Below, piece after piece: positions 1 through 6,523 of a stretch of DNA of 42,568 nt. A model generated the notes under the pieces. That model was not told where the DNA came from. It ran no database searches and worked only from the letters and a program-made list of their open reading frames with translations. Numbering within the stretch: the stretch's first letter is position 1; every line of letters starts with the position of its first letter. The stretch is from NCBI GenBank assembly GCA_021845505.1, contig JAJZVU010000030.1:1-42568 (forward strand). The letters run 5' to 3'. This DNA comes from Pseudomonadota bacterium (GTDB lineage Bacteria > Pseudomonadota > Gammaproteobacteria > Burkholderiales > Burkholderiaceae_C). The position numbers and the translations under genes were made by a program.

Positions 1-1311
1 ACGGGTCGAGGTGCTCAGCGCGCCCAGGCCGGTGCTCAGGCTGGCCGCCGTGGTGCTGGTCGAGGTGGACACGCTCGCAAGGCCGGTGCTCAAACTGGCT
101 GCGGCGCTGCTGGTGGAGGTGCTCAGCGCGCCGAGTCCGGTGCTCAGGCTGGCCGCCGTGGTGCTGGTCGAGGCGGAAAGGGCGCCGACACGGGTGCCCA
201 ACGCGCCGATCGCGGTGCTGGTCGAGGTGCTCAGCGTACCCAGCCCGGTGCTGAGGTTGACGGCCGTGGTGCTGGTGGACGTCGACAGCGCACCGAGCCC
301 AGTGCTCAGGCTGGTGGTGGCAGTACCTGTCGAGGTGGACAGCGTGCCGATGGCGCTGCTGGTGGAGGTGGATAGCGCGCCCAGGCCGGTGCTCAGGCTG
401 GCCGCCGTGGTGCTGGTCGAGGTGGACAGCGCGCCGAGGGACGAGCTGGTCGAAGTGGACACGCTCGCAAGCCCGGTGCTCAGGCTCGAGGTGGCGATGC
501 CTGTCGAAGTCGACAACGTGCCGATGGCGCTGCTGGTGGATGTCGACAACGCGCCGATCGCGGTGCTGGTCGAGGTGCTCAGCGTACCCAGCCCGGTGCT
601 GAGGTTGACGGCCGTGGTGCTGGTCGACGTCGACAGCGCACCGAGCCCAGTGCTCAGGCTGGTGGTGGCAGTACCTGTCGAGGTCGACAACGTGCCGATC
701 GCGCTGCTGGTGGAGGTGGATAGCGCGCCCAGGCCGGTGCTCAGGCTGGTGGTCGCGGTGGCCGTCGCGGTCGACAGGGTGTTGAGCGCGCTGGTCGTGG
801 TCGATACGGCCACGCTGAGGCTGCTGACCGACGACGCCAGGGTGCCGCGGAACGCGGCGGGCGCCGGTGCGGGGCGCGGGGTGAGCGCGATGGTCCCGAC
901 GCCAGCCGGTGCAGCGCCGGCCGGTGGCGCACCTGCCTGCAGCAGCATCGGGGCCGCTGGCAGATCCAGAGGCGGCAGCAGGTACAGCACCATGCCGGCC
1001 GGCCGCAGCGCCTGCGCGCGCGGCTCGCAACGCCGGGCCTCGCGGGACTCGCTGCCGCGCGCCGCCAAGGCAGGCTGGCGCCTGTGCGCGCGGGCAGGCC
1101 GCGCAGCGCACCACTGCCTGCCGGGCCGGCTCGCCGGGACGGCCGGGACCTGGCGCCCCGGCGCGGCGGCGGCCGAAGCGGCGACGCCGATCCACCACGT
1201 CATGCACGCAGCCAGCAGGCCGCGCCGGCAGCGCGGGCGGCGGGCATGCTCGGAGGCGACCACGACCAGGCCGCTGCGGCGGTTTCGCACCAGGCTGTAG
1301 ATCCGATTCAC
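1..1311 (-). CDS. Trimeric autotransporter adhesin (type Vc), N-terminal part, runs off left edge
   Basis: The minus-strand frame is open from a GTG at 1311 to the window edge (about 437 residues). It begins MNRIYSLVRNRRSG..VVASEHARR, an extended signal peptide region (ESPR) typical of large type V secreted proteins, followed by a hydrophobic signal core (GLLAACMTWWIGVAASA). A GGAAGG Shine-Dalgarno (plus strand 1319-1324) lies 7 bases before the GTG and decides the start; the only nearby ATG runs straight into TGA. After a Pro/Ala-rich stretch, residues ~155-437 are Ser/Thr-rich repeats of LSTGLGA- and LSTSTSTTAVN-type modules, as in Burkholderia surface adhesins. Family knowledge: such proteins are homotrimeric, are exported through a C-terminal YadA-like barrel and mediate adhesion. 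The barrel lies outside the window. A plus-strand ORF over the same bases is its antisense shadow. The family call is firm; the adhesive target is unknown. Confidence 0.85.
   Translation of the reverse strand, partial: MNRIYSLVRNRRSGLVVVASEHARRPRCRRGLLAACMTWWIGVAASAAAAPGRQVPAVPASRPGRQWCAARPARAHRRQPALAARGSESREARRCEPRAQALRPAGMVLYLLPPLDLPAAPMLLQAGAPPAGAAPAGVGTIALTPRPAPAPAAFRGTLASSVSSLSVAVSTTTSALNTLSTATATATTSLSTGLGALSTSTSSAIGTLSTSTGTATTSLSTGLGALSTSTSTTAVNLSTGLGTLSTSTSTAIGALSTSTSSAIGTLSTSTGIATSSLSTGLASVSTSTSSSLGALSTSTSTTAASLSTGLGALSTSTSSAIGTLSTSTGTATTSLSTGLGALSTSTSTTAVNLSTGLGTLSTSTSTAIGALGTRVGALSASTSTTAASLSTGLGALSTSTSSAAASLSTGLASVSTSTSTTAASLSTGLGALSTSTR
203..749. repeat. Direct repeats inside the adhesin gene (203-401 and 551-749)
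   Basis: A 199-base block at 203-401 recurs at 551-749, offset 348 bases (116 codons), with about four mismatches by eye. Shorter copies of the same units occur around 20-70 and 374-424. The offset is a multiple of three, so recombination between copies would lengthen or shorten the adhesin stalk in frame. Confidence 0.85.
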
Positions 1312-1683
1312 ATCGTGGCCTTCCCGAGCAACGGCGCGACGGGCTCCGCCCGGCCTGCACGCCGCTGCGGACCGGCGCTCCAGCCTGCACCGCCTGCCAT
1401 TAGAGGACCGCCACGTCCGCGTGCGTGCCGCGGCGCGCCGCCAAACACCGGGCTCGCGCGGCGCTCGCGTGGCAGTCACGGGCCGCGCGCGCCGCCCGTG
1501 AGAGCGATGCCAGCGACCCGTGAGTCGGGCGTGAACCGGACGCCGCGCGGCCGCGCAGCGATTGACCCGCGGTCGCGCCGGCTCCTAGAGTGCCCGCGAC
1601 GTGCTGCGCCGGCGTGACCCGCGCAGACCTCGAAGCCACCACCTGCGGCAGGGCCGACGCCCTGCGGCTCTCCCGCCAGCGCG
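1312..1683. promoter_or_regulatory. Divergent intergenic region between adhesin and DUF2827 genes
   Basis: This 372-base non-coding stretch separates the divergent adhesin and DUF2827 operon. It holds a perfect 8-base inverted repeat, TCACGGGC (1476-1483) and GCCCGTGA (1494-1501). The octamer CCCGTGAG in its right arm (1495-1502) recurs at 1517-1524, 22 bases away. A possible sigma-70 promoter for the DUF2827 genes is TTGACC (1562-1567), 18 bases, TAGAGT (1586-1591). On the minus strand TCTAAT (1404-1399) is a -10-like hexamer without a good -35. These are eye-level matches only. Confidence 0.35.
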
Positions 1684-2865
1684 ATGTCGCAACCGGTCGC
1701 ACCCGTCGAGCAGCAGCCCGCGCCGCCGCGCCCCGCGGCACCGCGCGGCGTTCTGCGCGTGGGCATCAGCGTGGCCGCGGGCCAGGCCGCGCAAGGGCTG
1801 TGGGGCAACGGCATCCTGCAGAACGCGATCTTCCTCTGCATGGCGCTGCAGGCCTGCGAGAACGTGCGATCGGCCTGCCTGGTCGACGTGGGCGCGGACG
1901 CGGCGGCGCTGCCCCCGCAGCTGGAAGGCCAGCCGCTGCACGGATTCGACGCGGTGTGCGAGCGGCTGGACGTGCTGATCGAGCTCGGCGCGCAGGTCAG
2001 CGCGGCGCAGACGGAGATCCTCAAGCGCCGCGGAACCCGCCTGGTGTCGTACTGCTGCGGCTCCGAGTATGTCGTGGCGATGGAGGCCGTGCTGTTCGGC
2101 AGGCCGCTGTGGGCGGGCGGCCTGTTCATCAACCAGCGCTACGACGCGATCTGGATGGTCCCGCAGGTCGCCGAGACCAACCGCGGGTTCTTCGAGGTAC
2201 TGCGCCAGCGCCAGGCCGAGGTGGTGCCCTTTGTGTGGGATCCGCTGCTGCTCGAGCGGCGCAGCGCCGGGCTGCGCGCGGGCGGGGCGTACCGCCCGCG
2301 CCGCCAGGCGGCGCGCCTGTCGGTGATGGAACCCAATGTCGACGTGGTCAAGTTCTGCCTCTATCCGCTGCTCATCGCCGAACAGGCCTATCGCTGCAGC
2401 CCTGGGCTGATCGGCTTCATCCATGTCACCAACTGCGAGCGCTTCGCCGGCAGCAGCCAGGACTTCGTCGCGCTGATGAACCACCTGGATCTCGTGCGCC
2501 AGCACAAGGCGGCCTTCGTCGGGCGTTTCGAGACGCCGAGCTTCCTGTCGGAGATGACCGATGCCGTGGTGTCGCACCAGTGGGGCAATCCGCTGAACTA
2601 CCTGTACCTGGAGGTCTGCTGGCAGGGCTATCCGCTGATCCACAACGCCGAGCTCTGCCGCAGCCTCGGCTACTACTACCCGGGACACGACGTGCGGCAG
2701 GGCGCGCGGGTGCTGCAGGACGCGCTGCTGGCGCACGACGGGTGGTGGCAGGCCTATCGCGAGCGCCAGCGCGCCATCATCTCCCGCTACCGACCGCATC
2801 ACCCCGGGCTGCTGCGCGCCTACGCGCGGCTGCTCGACGAGCTGATGCAGCGGCCGCTGCACTGA
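1684..2865 (+). CDS. DUF2827 family protein, putative GT-B glycosyltransferase (paralogue 1)
   Basis: This 393-residue protein has no signal peptide or membrane segment. I recognise the DUF2827 family, which has no established function and is common in Burkholderia. Family landmarks are the N-terminal WGNGILQN (residues 40-47) and, near the C-terminus, SHQWGN (297-302) followed by E310..GYPLIHN (315-321). The late E-x4-GYPL(V/I)HN pattern resembles the donor-binding end of GT-B glycosyltransferases, so a glycosyltransferase role is an inference from motif shape and genomic setting. The gene leads a three-gene operon of paralogues, with 15 bases to the next, and diverges from the Ser/Thr-rich adhesin. 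The ATG has no clear Shine-Dalgarno. Confidence 0.75.
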   Translation: MSQPVAPVEQQPAPPRPAAPRGVLRVGISVAAGQAAQGLWGNGILQNAIFLCMALQACENVRSACLVDVGADAAALPPQLEGQPLHGFDAVCERLDVLIELGAQVSAAQTEILKRRGTRLVSYCCGSEYVVAMEAVLFGRPLWAGGLFINQRYDAIWMVPQVAETNRGFFEVLRQRQAEVVPFVWDPLLLERRSAGLRAGGAYRPRRQAARLSVMEPNVDVVKFCLYPLLIAEQAYRCSPGLIGFIHVTNCERFAGSSQDFVALMNHLDLVRQHKAAFVGRFETPSFLSEMTDAVVSHQWGNPLNYLYLEVCWQGYPLIHNAELCRSLGYYYPGHDVRQGARVLQDALLAHDGWWQAYRERQRAIISRYRPHHPGLLRAYARLLDELMQRPLH

Positions 2866-2880
2866 CCGGGAGCGCCAGGC

Positions 2881-4053
2881 GTGGATGCGGCAGCGACACC
2901 CGACCACCAGGGGCTGCGCGTGGCGGTCGCGGCGCCGGCACGCGGCGAGGCCGACATCGCCCACGACCCGCGCTGGCAGTTCACCGCGTTCGTGCTGATG
3001 GCCTTGCAGGGGCTGGAAGGGGTGTCGCGCCTGTGGCTGGTGCACGAGGCGCCGCTGCGCCTGCCGCAGGGCCTGCAACTGGCCGACATGGGCGCGACCG
3101 CGGCCGAGCCCCACGAGCTGACCCATCGACTGGACTGGGTGATCGACATCGACGCCACCTTGCCGGCCGAGTGGTTGCGCCGACTGCGCAGGCTGGGCAC
3201 GCGGGTCGTCGAGGTGTTGCGCGGCAACCCCTATGCCGATGCCCTGGAGCCCGCGCTGTTCGGCCTTGCGCCGCGCTGGACATGGCCCGACGCGGCGATC
3301 GACGAAGTGTGGTGCGGCGCTGCGCTGCGCCGAACCTGCCAGCCGATGCTGCAGGCCGTGGCGCGCGCGCCGGTGTGGGAAATGCCTCGGCTGTGGTCGC
3401 CGTTGTTCGCCCAGCGCCGCGCACAGGCACTGGCCGGTGCCGGTCACCCGCTGGGTTTCGTCCCCGGGGTGCGGGCGGGCCAGCGCGGCTGGCGCGTGCT
3501 GGTGGCCGAAGCCAACGCATCGGTCGTGGGCAACTGCGTGGTGCCGATGCTGGCAACGGAGGCGGCGTACCGGGGCTGTGCGCAGGCCGTGGCTTGCATG
3601 ATGGTGCTGCATACCTTCGAGCGCAAGGAGCACCCGACTTTCAACGCCCTGGCCTGCAACCTCGACCTCACCCGCGACGGCCTGGCCAGCTACGAGCCGG
3701 GCCTGGCGGTGCTGGACGCCCTGGCCGCGCATCGCATGGACTGCGTCGTCGGCCACCAGTGGGAGCAGGAGATGCGGGACGACTGGTGCGAGGTGTTGTG
3801 GGCCGGCTACCCGCTGGTGCACAACTCGCAGGCGCTGCGAGAGCAGGGGCTGGGGTTGTCCTACGCCGACTTCGACGCCACCGATGCCGCTGCCGCGTTG
3901 CTGGCCGGCTGGCGCCTGCCGGCGTCGTTCTGGTCCGGGCAGCGCTGCCGCGCGCTGGCCTGGCTGGCCACGCTGCACCCGCTGGGCGAGTCGGTGCAGC
4001 GCAGCCTCGCGCAGCACCTGCGCCTGCCCGCGGCCCCGGCGGCCGCGCGATGA
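2881..4053 (+). CDS. DUF2827 family protein, divergent paralogue 2
   Basis: A GTG-started protein of 390 residues. It keeps the C-terminal signature GHQWEQ (from residue 291) and a GYPLVHNS block, so it belongs with the neighbouring DUF2827 proteins. It lacks the N-terminal W-x-NGI-x-QN motif found in both flanking paralogues, where it reads HDPRWQFTAFVLMAL instead. The SHQW serine is Gly, and the tyrosine-rich segment after the HN motif is also altered. This paralogue has probably changed substrate or become a non-catalytic partner. Its TGA overlaps the ATG of the third paralogue (ATGA), implying translational coupling. No membrane or secretion signals are visible. Confidence 0.72.
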   Translation: MDAAATPDHQGLRVAVAAPARGEADIAHDPRWQFTAFVLMALQGLEGVSRLWLVHEAPLRLPQGLQLADMGATAAEPHELTHRLDWVIDIDATLPAEWLRRLRRLGTRVVEVLRGNPYADALEPALFGLAPRWTWPDAAIDEVWCGAALRRTCQPMLQAVARAPVWEMPRLWSPLFAQRRAQALAGAGHPLGFVPGVRAGQRGWRVLVAEANASVVGNCVVPMLATEAAYRGCAQAVACMMVLHTFERKEHPTFNALACNLDLTRDGLASYEPGLAVLDALAAHRMDCVVGHQWEQEMRDDWCEVLWAGYPLVHNSQALREQGLGLSYADFDATDAAAALLAGWRLPASFWSGQRCRALAWLATLHPLGESVQRSLAQHLRLPAAPAAAR

Positions 4054-5180
4054 AGCGGTCGCTGCGCGTCGGGGTGACGCTGGCGGTGCGTGAGAGCGCG
4101 CAGTCCATCTGGGAGAACGGCATCTTCCAGAACTGCGCCTTCCTCGTGCAGTCGCTGCGGCACAGTCCGCTGGTGGGCCAGGCGGTGCTGTTGACCAATC
4201 GGCCGCAGGTCCCGCGGCTCAGCCCCGACCTGCTGCTGCAATCGAGCGGTCTTGCGCTGATGGGCCTCGACGAGGCCCTGCAGGCTCTGGACGTGGTGAT
4301 CGAGATGAGCGCGCAACTCGACACCGAGTGGGTGCAGGCGTTCGGCCTGCGCGGCGGGCGCCTGGTGTCGATGTACGTCGGCAACACCTACGTGATCGAC
4401 GTCGAGCGCGCGCTGTTCGCGCAGCCGCCGGCCGGCCTGTGGGATCGGCGCCGGCGCGACGCCGTGTGGACCTTGCCGCAATACCGGCGCAGCTGCCGCG
4501 CGTACCTGGAGGTCAACACCCGCTGCCCGGTGCGCGAACTGCCGCATCTGTGGAGCCCGTTCTTCGTGCAGCAGGCTTGCGCCGGACTGGCTGCCGGGGC
4601 GCGGTTCGGCTATGCCCCGGGGCGGGCGCGCTGGCGGCTGTGCGGCTTCGAGCCCAACCTGTGCATGGTGAAGACCGCGCTGATCCCGCTGCTGGCCGGC
4701 GAACTGGCCTACCGCCAGCGGCCCGGCTCGATCGAGGCGCTGCGCCTGTGCAACGCGCTGGCCTGGCGCGAGCACGAGGGGATCGCGGCGCTGGTGCGCG
4801 GCCTGGACGTGGTGCGCGACGGCGTCGCTCGCTTCGAGCCCCGCTACGCCACCTACGAGCTGATGGCGCATCACGGCGACTGCGTGATCTCCCATCAGTG
4901 GGAGAACGAGCAGAACTACCTGCACTACGAACTGCTGTGGGGCGGCTACCCGCTGGTGCACAACTGCGAACCCCTGCGCGAGCTGGGCTATTACTACCAG
5001 GGCTTCGATTGCCACGGCGCCGCCGCCGCGCTGCTGCGGGCGCTGGACGGGCACGACGCCGGGCTGGCCGAGCATCGCGGGCGCGCCGCGGCCTGGCTGC
5101 GCGGCCTGGACCCGGGCGACGCGCGCAACGTGGCCTGCTACACGGCGGAACTGCAGCGGCTGGTGGCGGGTGGTCGCTGA
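4050..5180 (+). CDS. DUF2827 family protein, putative GT-B glycosyltransferase (paralogue 3)
   Basis: A 376-residue protein starting MKRSLRVGVTLAV. The ATG at 4050 overlaps the previous stop. An in-frame upstream extension exists but is only an open shadow of the upstream genes. All family landmarks are present: WENGIFQN (residues 21-28), SHQWEN (281-286) and GGYPLVHN (GYPLVHN from 299) followed by a Y-rich LGYYYQGFD. It is more similar to paralogue 1 than to paralogue 2. The glycosyltransferase role is inferred from the GT-B-like C-terminal pattern. It is the last gene of the trio, and the next gene is convergent 44 bases downstream. Confidence 0.75.
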   Translation: MKRSLRVGVTLAVRESAQSIWENGIFQNCAFLVQSLRHSPLVGQAVLLTNRPQVPRLSPDLLLQSSGLALMGLDEALQALDVVIEMSAQLDTEWVQAFGLRGGRLVSMYVGNTYVIDVERALFAQPPAGLWDRRRRDAVWTLPQYRRSCRAYLEVNTRCPVRELPHLWSPFFVQQACAGLAAGARFGYAPGRARWRLCGFEPNLCMVKTALIPLLAGELAYRQRPGSIEALRLCNALAWREHEGIAALVRGLDVVRDGVARFEPRYATYELMAHHGDCVISHQWENEQNYLHYELLWGGYPLVHNCEPLRELGYYYQGFDCHGAAAALLRALDGHDAGLAEHRGRAAAWLRGLDPGDARNVACYTAELQRLVAGGR

Positions 5181-5224
5181 CAGCGGGCGGTGGCTGACGG
5201 CGGACGGCCGGGCCGGTTCCCGGA

Positions 5225-5872
5225 TCAGTCGTGCAGCAACGCCATCGCGGTGCCGAAGCCGACGAACAGGCCTCCGGTGACCCGGGCAAAGGCGCGCGCC
5301 ACGCCGACGCGGCCCAGCCAGCGGCCGAGCTGGGCGCCGCTGAGCGCGTAGACCAGGTACCAGCTGACTTCGATCACCGCGAAGCTGCCGAGCAGGGTGC
5401 CGAACTGCGGCAGCGCACGCGCCTGGGGATCGATGAACTGGGGCAGCAGCGCGGCGGCGAACAGGATGGCCTTGGGGTTGCTGCTGGCGACCGCGAAGCC
5501 GTTGCGGTACAGCCCCCACGCGCTGCGCTCGGCGGGCCGCGGGGCCGCGCCCGGCTCCAGCGGGGTTGCGGCCTGCGCGCCGGACCGGGCGGCAGAGCGC
5601 CAGGTGCGCACGCCCAGCCAGACCAGGTACGCGGCGCCGACCAGGCGCAAGGTGTCGAAAACCGCCGGCCAGGCCTGCAGCAACGCGCCGAGCCCGGCCG
5701 CGGAGATGCCCATCATCAGAAGCAGGGCGCTGAGGCAGCCGGCCATGGTCGCGGTCGAGCGGCGCAGTCCGTGGCGAGCGCCATGGCTCATCACCAGCAG
5801 CATGTTCGGGCCGGGGATCGCCGAAATCACTCCGACCGTCGCGATGTAGAGCAACCAGGTGTGCAGGCTCAT
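5225..5872 (-). CDS. LysE/RhtB family amino-acid exporter
   Basis: A 215-residue inner-membrane protein with about six hydrophobic segments. It starts [27 protein letters not shown], carrying the family's diagnostic PGPN near residue 21, followed by the typical [11 protein letters not shown] loop. Length matches the family (about 205-215). Relatives export amino acids such as homoserine, threonine or lysine; the substrate cannot be read from sequence. The gene is convergent with the DUF2827 operon and divergent from the copper operon, sharing a 138-base intergenic region. A perfect 7-base inverted repeat (5880-5886 / 5892-5898) lies just upstream of its start. Confidence 0.88.
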   Translation of the reverse strand: MSLHTWLLYIATVGVISAIPGPNMLLVMSHGARHGLRRSTATMAGCLSALLLMMGISAAGLGALLQAWPAVFDTLRLVGAAYLVWLGVRTWRSAARSGAQAATPLEPGAAPRPAERSAWGLYRNGFAVASSNPKAILFAAALLPQFIDPQARALPQFGTLLGSFAVIEVSWYLVYALSGAQLGRWLGRVGVARAFARVTGGLFVGFGTAMALLHD

Positions 5873-5934
5873 CGTTCAGGCGCCCGCCGCGCGGGCGCAA
5901 AGGCTCAAGTATGCCATGCCGCCGCCGCCGGTCC

Positions 5935-5948
5935 TTGATCCAGCTCAA
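5935..5948. promoter_or_regulatory. FNR/ANR-type binding box upstream of the copper operon
   Basis: TTGATCCAGCTCAA matches the FNR/Anr consensus TTGAT-N4-ATCAA at 9 of 10 defined positions. Its centre (5941.5) lies about 41 bases upstream of the start expected from the TATAAT at 5970-5975, which is class II activator geometry. This suggests activation of the copper operon at low oxygen. The site could also influence the divergent LysE gene. Confidence 0.5.
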
Positions 5949-5975
5949 ACCCGAAACACTACAATTAACTATAAT
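5935..5975 (+). promoter_or_regulatory. Copper operon promoter, two overlapping readings
   Basis: Reading A: TTGATC (5935-5940), a 19-base spacer and TACAAT (5960-5965), the long spacer typical of MerR-family activated promoters such as those of CueR. Reading B: a consensus TATAAT (5970-5975) without a recognisable -35, as expected when FNR bound at 5935-5948 substitutes for it. I did not find a clear CueR-type dyad within the spacer, which favours B slightly. Confidence 0.45.
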
Positions 5976-5994
5976 GTTGGGCACCGAGGCCGAT

Positions 5995-6022
5995 CCATGT
6001 CCATCCCTCCATGTCCATCCCT
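5995..6022 (+). repeat. 14-bp perfect tandem duplication over the merR start codon
   Basis: CCATGTCCATCCCT occurs at 5995-6008 and again at 6009-6022. Each copy carries an ATG. The ATG at 6011 is in frame with the regulator; that at 5997 opens a 15-codon reading frame ending at TGA 6042-6044, which overlaps a possible TTG start (6041-6043) of the regulator. Confidence 0.9.
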
Positions 6023-6523
6023 TCGCCCACCGAGCGCCCGTTGACCATCGGCCAGTTGGCGCGCCGCGCCGAGCTGGCCCCCGAGACCTTGCGCCACTAC
6101 GAACGCCTGGGGCTGGTCGAGCCGAGCCGGCGCACCGACTCCAACTACCGGCTGTACGACGCGGAGGCGGTGCGCAGGCTGCATTTCATCCGGCGGGCGC
6201 AGTCGCTGGGATTCTCGCTGCCGGAGATCCGCCAGCTGCTCGGGTTGCACGCCCAGGGCGCCGGCGACATGGCGCAGGTGCGCGCCATCGCCGAGCAGCG
6301 CCTGCGGCAGATCGAGCAGCGCATCGCCGACCTGCGCAGCCTGCGCGCGGGACTGGAGCAATTGCTGCAGTCCTGCCCCGGGCACGGCGCGCTGGCCGAC
6401 TGCCCGATCCTGGCCGCGTTGTGCGGGCAGGAAGCCGCGTCCGCCGCATCCGCGCAGCCCGCGGAGCCGGATGCCCCCGCGGGCGCGGGCAGCGGCGCGC
6501 GGCTCGCCGGGGCTGCGCCATGA
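6011..6523 (+). CDS. cueR: MerR-family regulator, CueR-like copper sensor
   Basis: A 170-residue cytoplasmic activator. The N-terminal winged helix begins [25 protein letters not shown], followed by [12 protein letters not shown], a long dimerisation helix and a metal loop [14 protein letters not shown]. CueR has C-x7-C; here the spacing is C-x8-C. The position of the extra Cys found in MerR, ZntR and PbrR is not Cys, which fits a monovalent metal ion. The Ala/Gly-rich tail after residue ~145 is longer than usual. The stop overlaps the copA start (ATGA), so regulator and pump are co-transcribed, unlike E. coli where they are unlinked. A TTG at 6041 would give a protein of standard MerR length. 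Cu(I) sensing is inferred from context and loop. Confidence 0.78.
   Translation: MSIPSPTERPLTIGQLARRAELAPETLRHYERLGLVEPSRRTDSNYRLYDAEAVRRLHFIRRAQSLGFSLPEIRQLLGLHAQGAGDMAQVRAIAEQRLRQIEQRIADLRSLRAGLEQLLQSCPGHGALADCPILAALCGQEAASAASAQPAEPDAPAGAGSGARLAGAAP

Noticed and set aside
1-800. Possible CRISPR array or satellite repeat at the left edge
   Set aside because: Repeat spacing is always a multiple of three and the units translate to a coherent adhesin stalk. There are no unique spacers between constant repeats.
11-1300. Long plus-strand frame of 429 codons over the repeats at the left edge
   Set aside because: It is the antisense image of the adhesin: the minus strand gives an ESPR signal peptide with a ribosome site and a recognised Ser/Thr-rich repeat, while the plus strand gives only an implausible VLRLAAVVLVEVD-type repeat.
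1590-5180. Single 1196-codon plus-strand frame spanning all three DUF2827 genes
   Set aside because: Only its last third (from 4050) is the real third paralogue. The upstream part is out of frame with the two clear DUF2827 proteins and is Arg/Ala-rich shadow.
5181-5224. Possible bidirectional terminator between the DUF2827 trio and the LysE gene
   Set aside because: The short GC palindromic bits (CCGGGCCGG) do not form a stable stem and there is no T-run.
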